From Sphingobacterium sp. PCS056 (GTDB taxonomy: Bacteria; Bacteroidota; Bacteroidia; Sphingobacteriales; Sphingobacteriaceae): a stretch of 64,000 nt of DNA. The stretch lies in assembly GCF_023273895.1 (NCBI RefSeq), contig NZ_CP096883.1:930001-994000 (forward strand), written 5' to 3'. This document shows, piece after piece, positions 39,209 to 46,563 of the stretch. Position 1 is the stretch's first letter. Each line of letters opens with the position of its first letter. The notes beneath the pieces were generated by a model that saw only the letters and a program-made list of their open reading frames with translations, was not told where the DNA came from and made no database searches. The translations under genes and the position numbers were made by a program.

Positions 39209-40233
39209 ATCCCTTCATAAGGATTATAATTACAATATAGAGGTTTACTATGGGTTTCTCCATTCACTGTATTTCCCCTGCAATCTGAACATATATATCT
39301 ATATTCGCAATCTTTACAGATCGAAATATTATCTTTTGTGATATCCCACTTTTGTTTAAATATTTCATTTTCTGCAATGTTTAATAACGATGTAGATTTA
39401 ATATTACCAAAACTGTTTAACATCGCAGGACAATTTTTTATCTCACCAAATTGATCAATAGAAAGCTTTCTATTTAAACAAGAATTATGATTTTGACTTT
39501 CAATAAAAAGCTGTAAACTTTTCTCTAAAAGGATGGAACTCTCGGAAATAAAACCACAGTCCCTCTCACTAGTTAGATTTTGCTTCATAAATATAATTCT
39601 GTCGTTAACACTTCTATCTTCCAATGAATTATATACATATATAACTCTAATGATAGGATAGGCTTTTATTAAATTTAATAGTCCTGTTTCACTTATATTA
39701 TTGCTGCTTGGAATCATTAATTGAATTCCTAAAATACTTATATTATCACTTAAATAAGGAATAGAGGCAATACTTTCTAACATGGATAATTCTGTAAATT
39801 TGTCACTGTAAAATCTGATTAAAAGAAATTTACAAAGCATCTTATCTAACTGATTAAAAATAGATTCAAAATCATGAAAAATTTCATTTACATCAATTAT
39901 AGAATTTTCAATTTGTGAATAAGAGTCCCAATTGTAATCAATAAGAGGAAAACTATCAATATTTTCCAACATTATTCCAAGATTTGAATTGATTAAAAAA
40001 GTTACAAATTCCGTAAATTCCTCTTTTGATTCACTATCTATATAAATATCATATATATATGTAAGAGGATATTTTCTAAATAGTTCAAAGAAGATATAAT
40101 AACTACTCGAAAGGAAATATGCCTCTCCTGAAGAAGTATTATACACAAGAGTTCTTTTTGCTCCTTTTGTTATTAAACAATCAGCGTATATATAAAGAAA
40201 TTTTTTGCTTTGATCTCTATCATTCCCTGTCAT
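39193..40233 (-). CDS. gwsS: grasp-with-spasm system SPASM domain peptide maturase
   Basis: A 346-aa protein with a C-terminal SPASM cysteine set: NSCLNRKLSIDQFGEIKNC, then ICKDCEYRYICSDCRG and a final PLYCNYNP. It lacks a radical-SAM CxxxCxxC core, which is the mark of the SPASM partner in grasp-with-spasm loci. The SPASM domain probably holds an Fe-S cluster and helps bind the precursor or assist the ATP-grasp ligase. It begins 1 bp after a 63-aa gene and follows the ATP-grasp gene, the usual order with one gene inserted. Confidence 0.88.
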   Translation of the reverse strand: MTGNDRDQSKKFLYIYADCLITKGAKRTLVYNTSSGEAYFLSSSYYIFFELFRKYPLTYIYDIYIDSESKEEFTEFVTFLINSNLGIMLENIDSFPLIDYNWDSYSQIENSIIDVNEIFHDFESIFNQLDKMLCKFLLIRFYSDKFTELSMLESIASIPYLSDNISILGIQLMIPSSNNISETGLLNLIKAYPIIRVIYVYNSLEDRSVNDRIIFMKQNLTSERDCGFISESSILLEKSLQLFIESQNHNSCLNRKLSIDQFGEIKNCPAMLNSFGNIKSTSLLNIAENEIFKQKWDITKDNISICKDCEYRYICSDCRGNTVNGETHSKPLYCNYNPYEGIWEDH

Positions 40234-40234
40234 A

Positions 40235-40426
40235 TCAATACTTTAAATTTTTAGAAATACTTTTCTCACTCCACATGTAAGGTATATTCGTTTGAATTAC
40301 TTTATTATAACGAAAAAACTCACTCTCAGGAATTTCATTCATCTTGTTTGTTAGAATATGATGCATGAATAATGGGATCTCACATTTACTCTTTTCAATT
40401 ATCTTTATTTTTTCAGTTTTAATCAT
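40235..40426 (-). CDS. 63-aa protein between ATP-grasp and SPASM genes
   Basis: A small protein (MIKTEKIKIIEKSKCEI start, one Cys, PYMWSEKS near the end), basic, without a signal or TM. Its start lies 3 bp after the ATP-grasp stop, and its stop 1 bp before the SPASM start, so it is very likely translated as part of the operon. I do not recognise it. It could be a chaperone-like accessory protein or a leader-recognition subunit split from one of the neighbours. Confidence 0.65.
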   Translation of the reverse strand: MIKTEKIKIIEKSKCEIPLFMHHILTNKMNEIPESEFFRYNKVIQTNIPYMWSEKSISKNLKY

Positions 40427-40429
40427 TTT

Positions 40430-41410
40430 TTATATACTTAATGTTTCTGCGATCAATTTGTCTAAATTATAATTACAAGGTTGAGAAGTCATAGCATATT
40501 GTCCTACTGGATTTACTTCTAAAAAAATCAGGTCATTACTTTTATTAACAATAAAATCAACAGAACCTGAGTTTAAATTAAGATCTTTGAAAAGTGCTAT
40601 AAGTTTAGATTCAATATCTGATGACAATAAATAGGGAACATATCTATTCTTAAACTTATTAGATTTCCTAAAATCTACTGCAGTTTCTTCATTCTGTTGT
40701 GAAAAAATTGCCATTGAATAAAATTTACCATTCAAATAGAAAGCTCTAATTTCGTATAGTTTTTGGATACATTTTTGCAAAAGAGAAGGAAAGAAATTAT
40801 CAGGAACATCTTCTTTGACTACCTTTTCCGTATAAGTGTAATAACCATTTTCTTTTGTAAACAGATAAACTCCTTCAGCAAAAGCTTTACTAATATATTC
40901 TTCTCCGGAATGCTTAATAACCTCCTCTAACTCTTCACTAGATGAAATGATAAAACTTTCAGGAACGAGTAATCCATGCGCTTTTGCTAACTTCAATGTT
41001 ATTAATTTATTAAGTCCACTAACTTTTGGATTACCAATTTTATTAGGGATGCAAGTATACAGAGTATCAATTATATATTCATGCATTATGGCAAGTTCAC
41101 TCTTTAATATACTGGATATATACTTCGAATTGCCAGGTATTATAGTCTCTTCGATTTGAGTAGAAAAATTCGATATGTTATTATTAACCAATCCTGTCCT
41201 CCTAAACCAAACGCTCGTAATATCTTTTAAACTTATTTTATTATTCAGGTCATAGCTCAACTCAATTTCACCAATGTTAAGATCAATATTTGACACTTTT
41301 GTTTTCAAGTCCTCAGTATTTAGCCTAAAAAAATCATTTTTCATTTGAAGCAGCCAGTATAATACATTTGTAGTGCTACTATCATAAAGCGAGCTGAGAA
41401 TTAAAATCAT
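40430..41410 (-). CDS. gwsG: grasp-with-spasm system ATP-grasp peptide maturase
   Basis: A 326-aa ATP-grasp ligase. It begins MILILSSLYDSSTTNVLYWL, typical of graspetide ligases, has the RRTGL element, the KLITLKLAKAHGLLVPESFI hinge strand, the nucleotide-binding EYISKAFAEGV, the EIRAFYLNGKFYSMAIFSQQ strands and the Mg-binding SVDFIV...FLEVNPVGQY end. The family joins Ser/Thr or Lys side chains to Asp/Glu side chains in a precursor, making macrolactones or macrolactams. It is 70 bp downstream of the precursor gene across a hairpin. Confidence 0.92.
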   Translation of the reverse strand: MILILSSLYDSSTTNVLYWLLQMKNDFFRLNTEDLKTKVSNIDLNIGEIELSYDLNNKISLKDITSVWFRRTGLVNNNISNFSTQIEETIIPGNSKYISSILKSELAIMHEYIIDTLYTCIPNKIGNPKVSGLNKLITLKLAKAHGLLVPESFIISSSEELEEVIKHSGEEYISKAFAEGVYLFTKENGYYTYTEKVVKEDVPDNFFPSLLQKCIQKLYEIRAFYLNGKFYSMAIFSQQNEETAVDFRKSNKFKNRYVPYLLSSDIESKLIALFKDLNLNSGSVDFIVNKSNDLIFLEVNPVGQYAMTSQPCNYNLDKLIAETLSI

Positions 41411-41429
41411 ATAACTATTTTCATTTTAA

Positions 41430-41463
41430 ATAAATACTCCCCATTACCAGCATGGGGAGTATA
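41430..41463 (-). terminator. hairpin between precursor and maturase genes (attenuating terminator)
   Basis: A perfect 11-bp stem (41434-41444 with 41452-41462, ATACTCCCCAT) and a 7-base loop, followed on the minus strand by a T/A-rich stretch. It would stop most transcripts after the precursor so that peptide is made in excess over enzymes, a known pattern in peptide operons. Confidence 0.75.
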
Positions 41464-41479
41464 TAAAACACTATTTTTT

Positions 41480-41674
41480 CTACAATTCGTCTATTGAGCG
41501 GCTAGCATCACTATCCGAATCAAAAGAGTCAGAATCACCTCCTCCAGATTTTGTTGATGTCGTAAAACTGTTTGAGAAACTGGTAGTCGCTACGCTCACT
41601 CCACCTAATACGTCTCTCATTTCTCTTTCATCAAGTTTTTCAAACTGAAACGATTCTAATTTGATTTTTTTCAT
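41480..41674 (-). CDS. gwsA: GG-leader graspetide-type precursor peptide
   Basis: A 64-aa precursor. The leader MKKIKLESFQFEKLDEREMR ends DVLGG, with the double glycine at residues 24-25 as C39 cleavage site. The 39-aa core has a Thr/Ser-rich first half (TTSFSNSFTTST at 30-41), a GGG at 44-46, and a second half with five Asp-Ser steps (47-56) and a DE pair (62-63). This supplies both ester partners (Ser/Thr hydroxyls and Asp/Glu carboxyls) expected of a graspetide, and hydroxyls for glycosylation. Confidence 0.88.
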   Translation of the reverse strand: MKKIKLESFQFEKLDEREMRDVLGGVSVATTSFSNSFTTSTKSGGGDSDSFDSDSDASRSIDEL

Positions 41675-41702
41675 TTTTATTAAAATTTATATTACTCCTA
41701 CT

Positions 41703-42344
41703 CTATTTTAAGCCTTTTCGGAATCCTGCATTTCTTAAGATTTTATTTAATTGGTCTTTTAGACCACCAATTTTTATCTGGTCAAGCTTTAACTGATGAT
41801 CCAATAGTAGAAATTTATACTCGGAGTCCTCTGTAATCAGAATCAAGTCTCCATTTGATAAATCAAATATTTTATTGTTTATGATAGCTACTGATGATGT
41901 TGGTCGCTTAAATGCGACAAAATCAATAGAATACTCTTCTCTCTTTAGCACCCCTTGCCCTATATAATCTGGATGATTACGTGATGTCACATTTGAATAA
42001 ATGCAATTATTTATCGCTAATTTCATAAAATCCTCATTATATCGCATTTGCACTAACAGAGAGAAAAAACTGGTATAATCTGACTCGCCCTTTTCTTGGA
42101 TTCCAAATGAAAAAATTAAATATGATTTATTATCAACAGATAGGGTATCAATATAAGCTTTCGTTCCATGTGGGTAATAATCTTCTTTAAAAAAATTATA
42201 ACTATTCATTGGGAGTATTTTCTCCCTCTCCATCATTTGAATATTATCTTCTTCAGTATACTTGTTGGCTTTAATTTGTGCTGTTAATTCCATTGCTGAT
42301 AATGTGATAAAAATTAATATTATTAAACGAAAAATATTACCCAT
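41703..42344 (-). CDS. exported protein of unknown function upstream of precursor
   Basis: About 213 aa from the ATG at 42344, with a signal peptide (hydrophobic residues about 5-20, cut after ELTAQ). The mature part is mixed alpha/beta with SYLIFSFGIQEKGESDYTSF and DLILITEDSEYKFLLLD. No family recognised. It is 28 bp upstream of the precursor on the same strand, and is probably the first gene of the cluster; it might bind or protect against the product, or be an unrelated periplasmic protein. Confidence 0.62.
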   Translation of the reverse strand: MGNIFRLIILIFITLSAMELTAQIKANKYTEEDNIQMMEREKILPMNSYNFFKEDYYPHGTKAYIDTLSVDNKSYLIFSFGIQEKGESDYTSFFSLLVQMRYNEDFMKLAINNCIYSNVTSRNHPDYIGQGVLKREEYSIDFVAFKRPTSSVAIINNKIFDLSNGDLILITEDSEYKFLLLDHQLKLDQIKIGGLKDQLNKILRNAGFRKGLK

Positions 42345-43272
42345 AAATGTCAAAATTAATACTTAATGATACTTAACCAAAACTACTTAATTATGCTTAC
42401 AAAAGATTATAAAATAATATGTAACAAAATAAATACACTAAAATGAAAAACATATAATATAAAACTTAAAAATATGATTTATTCCGTGTTGAAATTAAAT
42501 TGAAGTAAATATTAATGATTACACCTAAGGCAAAATTAATTTTGCCAAAACATAAATTTAATAAAATACAACAATATAAATTCCGTTAAATATGTATTTA
42601 ATGATTATTGAAAGTTTATTTAACAATAATAATACTTTTATTGCAAAAAATGAAAGAATAGTTATAGATTTAGTGTGATTTTCCTCGAATAATCTAATTA
42701 CCAGATAATTAATTTTCAGCAAATAATAAATCTCTTAAATAAAATTAAGAAGCTAAATAATCTCATAATTCACCTTCCATAAGTCTGATTGTTGGGTTGC
42801 AACAATATTAAAAACGATAACATTTTGAAAAAATACCAAATTATCCAATTTGATTTGCTATTTTTTCCTTTGTAAAAGGATTATTAGTCTATTTCCAACC
42901 AGGTTCCGGTTTAGCATCTGGTTTAGGTAATACTGGAAGTAGAACAGGAGTTTTTTTGCACACGATTGAAATACTGTTATCCTAACAAAGATGTAGAATA
43001 ATGCAGCAGATATGGGTTGAGCGTAGTTTCATTGTATCAGAATTCAATAACTAACAAGCGCCTTTATTTGTGTATATCTGAAAATATAATCAATCCCTAA
43101 GTTAACAATCGTCAATCAAACAACACAATTCAAGCTCTCCTACAAACCAATTTAAACTTTCAGGAAACAGTCTATAGCTTACACTTTAAACTGCATTCCT
43201 TTTTACAAAATATCAGAATTACATCACAAAAGGACTAAATCAGTTTCTTTAATAAATAGCATACTTGTAAAA
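42345..43272. other. AT-rich noncoding region upstream of RiPP cluster
   Basis: About 930 bases. No intact gene. At 42890-42980 the minus strand reads VCKKTPVLLPVLPKPDAKPE ending at a stop near 42887, which looks like the tail of a small exported peptide of the NVEALA style, but no start or leader remains. The promoter of the RiPP operon should lie just above 42344. Confidence 0.35.
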
Positions 43273-43323
43273 TGAACAATCAAATATTATGAACAAGCTT
43301 TGTTCATAATATTTGATTGTTCA
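43273..43323. repeat. 51-bp near-perfect palindrome with TGAACA boxes
   Basis: Two 24-bp arms (43273-43296 and 43300-43323) pair perfectly around GCT. Each arm is bounded by TGAACA boxes 17 bases apart, and another TGAACA-N11-TGAACA pair lies directly after it (43331-43353). There is no T tract and no adjacent gene, so a terminator role is unlikely. Confidence 0.8.
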
Positions 43324-43426
43324 CGAAACCTGAACACGGTAAAAAAGTGAACAAGTAGAGCAGTTAATACAAGCACTAAAATCCATACATCAATCGAATA
43401 GCTAAATTAAAATACTCGTGAGTTTA

Positions 43427-43680
43427 ATTGACGGAAAAAATGGAATTAAATAGGGTTTTAATTTATAGAAATCACACAAAATACTTTGGCATAAAATAGG
43501 ACATATGCCAAATAAAGTGCATAAAAAAAAGCGACTCTTTTGAAGTCGCTTTTTTGTAGCCCGTCGGTAAATAGAAGCCCTATTTCTAGAATGAAAATAT
43601 AGCGTCCAAACACCTAGACTAACGTGCCTTTTTTTGTTTCAGTGTGCGCATCTAAAAAGGTTATTCTCAAGATTAAAGCT
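43427..43680. repeat. duplicate of the tRNA-Glu 3' flank and tRNA relic (copy 1)
   Basis: This block aligns by eye with 59580-59830: AATTGACGGAAAAAATGGAA, GGGTTTTAATTTATA, CACACAAAA, the GCGACTC hairpin, the tRNA body and the TTT.TGTTTC.GTGTGC flank. It is the leftmost of three direct repeats of the tRNA-Glu region. Confidence 0.8.
43557..43628 (-). pseudogene. tRNA-Glu relic 1
   Basis: 72 bases that align end to end with the tRNA-Glu at 59715-59786 but carry many substitutions, including in the T-arm (plus-strand GTCGGTAAATAGAAGCCC) and acceptor stem, so it cannot fold properly. The upstream and terminator-hairpin flanks are also conserved. Confidence 0.75.
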
Positions 43681-43682
43681 TA

Positions 43683-43970
43683 TTATTCAATTATTCTGGC
43701 ATGACCGATTGCCTTTCTCGCCAATTCTGGATTAAACTTATAAGGAGTATTAACCATATCCCCATCAATTAATTTAGCTCCTGAAAACCATAATGGTCTG
43801 ATGAAATCTTCTTATGTAATAGGGGTATTCATATAGTCAAAAACGAGAGCCTTTACTTTAGCAAGATCAGTTATAGAAAGTAAATTATGGATAAGATTGG
43901 TGAATATTGCAACATATAGAGGTTTGGTCTTTTTTAATTTGGGTTGACCTCCAGCATGACTTCCGCATTA
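43683..43970 (-). pseudogene. gene relic, unknown family (copy 1)
   Basis: The minus strand encodes the C-terminal part of an unknown protein, as in the better copy at 55408-55691: ...KVKALVFDYMNTPI then a stop, EDFIRPLWFSGAKLIDGDM and ARKAIGHARIIE. An internal stop (ACATAA, at about 43816) proves decay. Confidence 0.6.
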
Positions 43971-43974
43971 ATCT

Positions 43975-44165
43975 TTCTCCGATTCCTTTCCCTAATCTTT
44001 CTCCGGTTTCGTTTCCTTATCTTTCTACTAGTTCTTCTACTTATCTTTCTACTAGTTCTTTCCCTATTCCTTTCCCTAATCTTCTCCGGTTTCTTTTCTT
44101 AATCTTCCTACTAGCTCTTCTACTTATCTTTCTACTAGTTCTTCTACTTATCTTTCTACTATCAT
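43975..44165. repeat. degenerate 24-bp tandem repeat tract (copy 1)
   Basis: Pyrimidine-rich tract of CTTTCTACTAG and TTCTTCTACTTAT units mixed with CTTTCTCCGATTTC and CTTTCCCTAATC units. Clean 24-bp steps at 44021/44045 and 44128/44152. It lies exactly between two gene relics, as in the copy at 46090-46290. Confidence 0.7.
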
Positions 44166-44167
44166 CA

Positions 44168-44390
44168 ACTCACGAATTCCCACATAGAATATTTGAAAGA
44201 TCCTTTATTAACAATTTTATTATGGTTTTTAAGTTCCGTTATTAAATTGTTGACTTTCCTTTTCCGCTGCTCATCCGTCATCCATTCTGGCAATTTATTC
44301 CATAACAACTCATCAATATCTTTTCGGGACATAGTATTATGCTGTGATAACGCTTTTAAAATAAGGTCAAGATAATACTGATTATCAAAG
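44168..44390 (-). pseudogene. RecG/AlbA_2-type protein relic, C-terminal piece
   Basis: The minus strand encodes DNQYYLDLILKALSQHNTMS then RKDIDELLWNKLPEW and a wHTH-like end, the C-terminus of a Schlafen/AlbA_2-type ATP-binding regulator as kept whole in 55729-56343. The IS at 44391 cuts it from its preceding part at 45611-45991. Confidence 0.65.
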
Positions 44391-44455
44391 TGTAAGTGTC
44401 CCAAAAAATCAAACAGCTTAAAACTGGACATAAATGTTTAGATTTAAGTAATAAG

Positions 44456-44746
44456 ATGAAAAAGACACGTTTTACAGAAACCCAGATTGTAAGAGCTCTC
44501 AAAGAAGGAGAAGAAGGTAGAAAGACGGATGATATCTGCCGGGAGCTTGAGATTAGCAAAGCCACCTTTTATAACTGGAAAAGTCGTTACGGTGGCATGG
44601 AAGCATCTGATGTCAAGCGCCTGAAGGAACTTGAAGAAGAAAATGCACGCCTGAAAAAGATGTTTGCCGAGCTGAGTATGAACCATGATATCCTAAAAGA
44701 AGTCATCACAAAAAAAGGTTGGGGCTCCGGCAACAAAAACAGTTAA
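44456..44746 (+). CDS. IS3-family transposase OrfA
   Basis: A 96-aa helix-turn-helix protein: KKTRFTETQIVRALKEGEEG, then DICRELEISKATFYNWKSRY and a leucine-zipper end (LKRLEEENARLKKM-like). The ATG at 44456 is chosen over the upstream GTG inside the terminal repeat. Near its end, ACA AAA AAA GGT (A run 44710-44716) is a typical -1 slip site giving an OrfAB fusion. Confidence 0.92.
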   Translation: MKKTRFTETQIVRALKEGEEGRKTDDICRELEISKATFYNWKSRYGGMEASDVKRLKELEEENARLKKMFAELSMNHDILKEVITKKGWGSGNKNS

Positions 44747-45564
44747 CTCAGGAAATTGTCCTAGATCACGGTTTGAGTGTCGCCGGAGCCTGTAAATTGA
44801 CAGGTATGTGCCGTTCACAATATTACTATGTTAGCAAGAAAGACGACAGTGCCGTGATGGCAGCATTAGATGATCTGTCCTCCAAACATCCTGTATATGG
44901 ATTTCGAAAACTATATGCCTACTTGCGCAGAGAAGGTAAGCCCTGGAATCATAAGAAAGTATACAGGGTATATAAGCTGCTCAATATGAATAAGAAGAGA
45001 CGTGTCAAACGTCGGCTTCCTGTTCGGCAGAAACAACCTTTGGAACAACAGGTCAGCATAAATCAAAAATGGAGCATGGACTTTATGAGCGATAGCTTGG
45101 CAAGCGGAAACAGATTTAGAACCTTTAATGTAATGGATGACTGTTCCCGTGAAATATTGTGTATCGAAGTAGCTACCTCTATTTCTTCTGTACGGGTCAC
45201 CCGGGCACTGGAACAAATCATAGACTGGCGAGGTAAGCCGTTCTGTCTGCGTGTAGATAATGGCCCCGAATTCACCAGTCATCATTTTGATCTCTGGTGT
45301 AAAAGTCAAGGCATCGCGATTCAATTTATTCAGCCCGGAAAACCTATGCAAAACGGTTATATCGAACGTTTTAATCGAAGTTATCGAAAAGAAATTTTGG
45401 ATGCTTATTTATTTTTCAACCTGGCAGAAGTCCGAGAACATACCCAAATATGGATGGATGAATATAATAACAACAGGCCTCACGAAGGACTTGGCAATCT
45501 TACACCAGCGGAATTATCAGAAAATATTAGACAAAAACAACAAATAAATAAATTAGTAACGTAA
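44719..45564 (+). CDS. IS3-family transposase OrfB (DDE domain)
   Basis: A 281-aa integrase-type catalytic protein: HTH_21-like HPVYGFRKLYAYLRREGKPW, first Asp in WSMDFMSDSL, second Asp in LRVDNGPEFTS, Glu in NGYIERFNRSYRKEIL, and the end NNNRPHEGLGNLTP. It is in the -1 frame relative to OrfA. Its own likely start codon is a TTG or ATG just after the overlap, but fusion by frameshifting is the family's normal route. Confidence 0.93.
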   Translation: MGLRQQKQLTQEIVLDHGLSVAGACKLTGMCRSQYYYVSKKDDSAVMAALDDLSSKHPVYGFRKLYAYLRREGKPWNHKKVYRVYKLLNMNKKRRVKRRLPVRQKQPLEQQVSINQKWSMDFMSDSLASGNRFRTFNVMDDCSREILCIEVATSISSVRVTRALEQIIDWRGKPFCLRVDNGPEFTSHHFDLWCKSQGIAIQFIQPGKPMQNGYIERFNRSYRKEILDAYLFFNLAEVREHTQIWMDEYNNNRPHEGLGNLTPAELSENIRQKQQINKLVT

Positions 45565-45610
45565 ATTAGAAAAGTCCAATTCCAGCTGTAGGAAAAATGG
45601 GGTACTTACA

Positions 45611-45991
45611 AAAGGCCTTATTTTTTGTATAGCCTGCTTTGTCTCCCGCTTTCTGAGCGACATGCAATGAAATAAAATAATTAGGTTTTCGGCCTTCAAT
45701 TAGCTTCTTGCGCTTTAATTCCTTCTCATATTGATTACTTAAGGGCTTTCTCTTCTGCACTTTATCCAACGCCATAATATCTTCTAGGGAGAGAGCTTTA
45801 TTCTGTGCTAATAAGCGAGCATAGTCCAAATTCAATACTTTACCGGAGATAGTAACCTTAACTTTATTATCTGATAGATCATAGTCTGACATCGGAAAAA
45901 ATCGGGCTTGCTGATAATTAAAGATCTTCTTAATCCCTCCTCCCGCAGTTTCAACCATTTTCAAGTTGAACGTGAGCTTTTGCTTTGACAA
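45611..45991 (-). pseudogene. RecG/AlbA_2-type protein relic, middle piece
   Basis: The minus strand encodes KMVETAGGGIKKIFNYQQAR, then SGKVLNLDYARLLAQN, LEDIMALDKVQKRKPLSN and LIEGRKPNYFISLHVA, a region found in ATP-binding regulators related to RecG (COG2865 style). The N-terminal AlbA_2 and ATP-binding parts are missing, and the IS interrupts the C-terminal part. Confidence 0.7.
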
Positions 45992-46017
45992 TGGTTTTTA
46001 CAAAGCAAATGATATAC

Positions 46018-46095
46018 AAGATTGGTGAATGTTACAACATATAGAGGTTTGAACTTTTAGAATTCGGGTTGACCTCCAGCATGACTTTCGCATTA
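46018..46095 (-). pseudogene. short second relic of the unknown gene (ESHAGGQ fragment)
   Basis: The minus strand repeats the N-terminal end of the relic at 55408-55691 (ESHAGGQP, KPLYVV-TFTNL) with a stop inside. Further sign of serial duplication. Confidence 0.55.
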
Positions 46096-46182
46096 ATCTT
46101 TCTCCGGTTTCGTTTCCCTAATCCTTTCCCTAATCTTCTCCAGTTTCTTTCCCTAATCCTTTCCCTAATCTTTCTCCGATTT

Positions 46183-46288
46183 CTTTCTACTAGCTCTTCT
46201 ACTTATCTTTCTACTAGCCCTTCTACTTATCTTTCTACTAGTTCTTCTACTTATCTTTCTACTAGTTCTTCTACTTATCTTTCTACTA
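46183..46288. repeat. 24-bp tandem repeat, about 4.4 units
   Basis: Unit CTTTCTACTAGTTCTTCTAC plus TTAT, starting at 46183, 46207, 46231, 46255 and 46279, nearly identical. Read on the minus strand it would encode KISRRTSR repeats. It is preceded by looser CTTTCTCCGGTTTC-type units from 46095. Homogeneous units suggest recent slippage. Confidence 0.85.
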
Positions 46289-46296
46289 TCATCAAC

Positions 46297-46435
46297 TGTG
46301 ACCTTTTTGATATAATATTCCCGTTCGCTGAGTTCATCGATATGCATAATCGAACGGATATTTGTCCAGCTAAGATTCGCTACGCGCTGAGTAGAGAATT
46401 GGTCAAATTCAGGGAACTGACCATTATTAACTGGG
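46297..46435 (-). pseudogene. DUF1016 (YhcG N-terminal)-type relic, copy 1
   Basis: The minus strand reads FPEFDQFSTQRVANLSWTNI, RSIMHIDELSEREYYIKKVT, which matches the pattern LSWSHYRLLL...REFYIKEA of YhcG/DUF1016 nucleases. It fuses at its C-terminal side into the 24-bp repeats. A second copy lies at 56940-57085. Confidence 0.6.
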
Positions 46436-46563
46436 TTATGATATTCCGAGCATTGACTTATTTATTAATCCGCAGTTTCGGTTCTACGGGTTCTGAAGAT
46501 TTTTTGTAATATTTTTTGATAAGCTTTTATTTCAGTAAATTCACATGTAAATATCAACGGATT

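Larger units (their letters stand above)
44391..45610 (+). mobile_element. IS3-family insertion sequence (copy B), complete
   Basis: A 1220-bp element with terminal inverted repeats TGTAAGTGTCCCAAAAAATC (44391) and TGTAAGTACCCCATTTTTCC (complement, from 45610), and a 4-bp target duplication AAAG (44387-44390 and 45611-45614). The undisturbed target can be read in the parallel copy near 55957, where the same reading frame is continuous. It encodes OrfA and OrfB with a slippery A7 tract between them. It differs from copy A in sequence and ends. Confidence 0.93.

Noticed and set aside
43273..43323. Palindrome as a rho-independent terminator
   Set aside because: No T tract and no gene end nearby; A/T-rich stem, and a structurally similar palindrome is also not at a gene end.
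43907..44245. Plus-strand frame rich in Leu/Phe/Ser/Thr
   Set aside because: It is the translation of the pyrimidine-rich tandem repeat and runs antisense into a relic.
46183..46288. Possible CRISPR array
   Set aside because: The 24-bp units are directly adjacent with no unique spacers and no cas genes are present.
46069..46509. Plus-strand frame with repeated TSSSTYLS units
   Set aside because: Repeat translation; the minus strand here contains recognisable relics.
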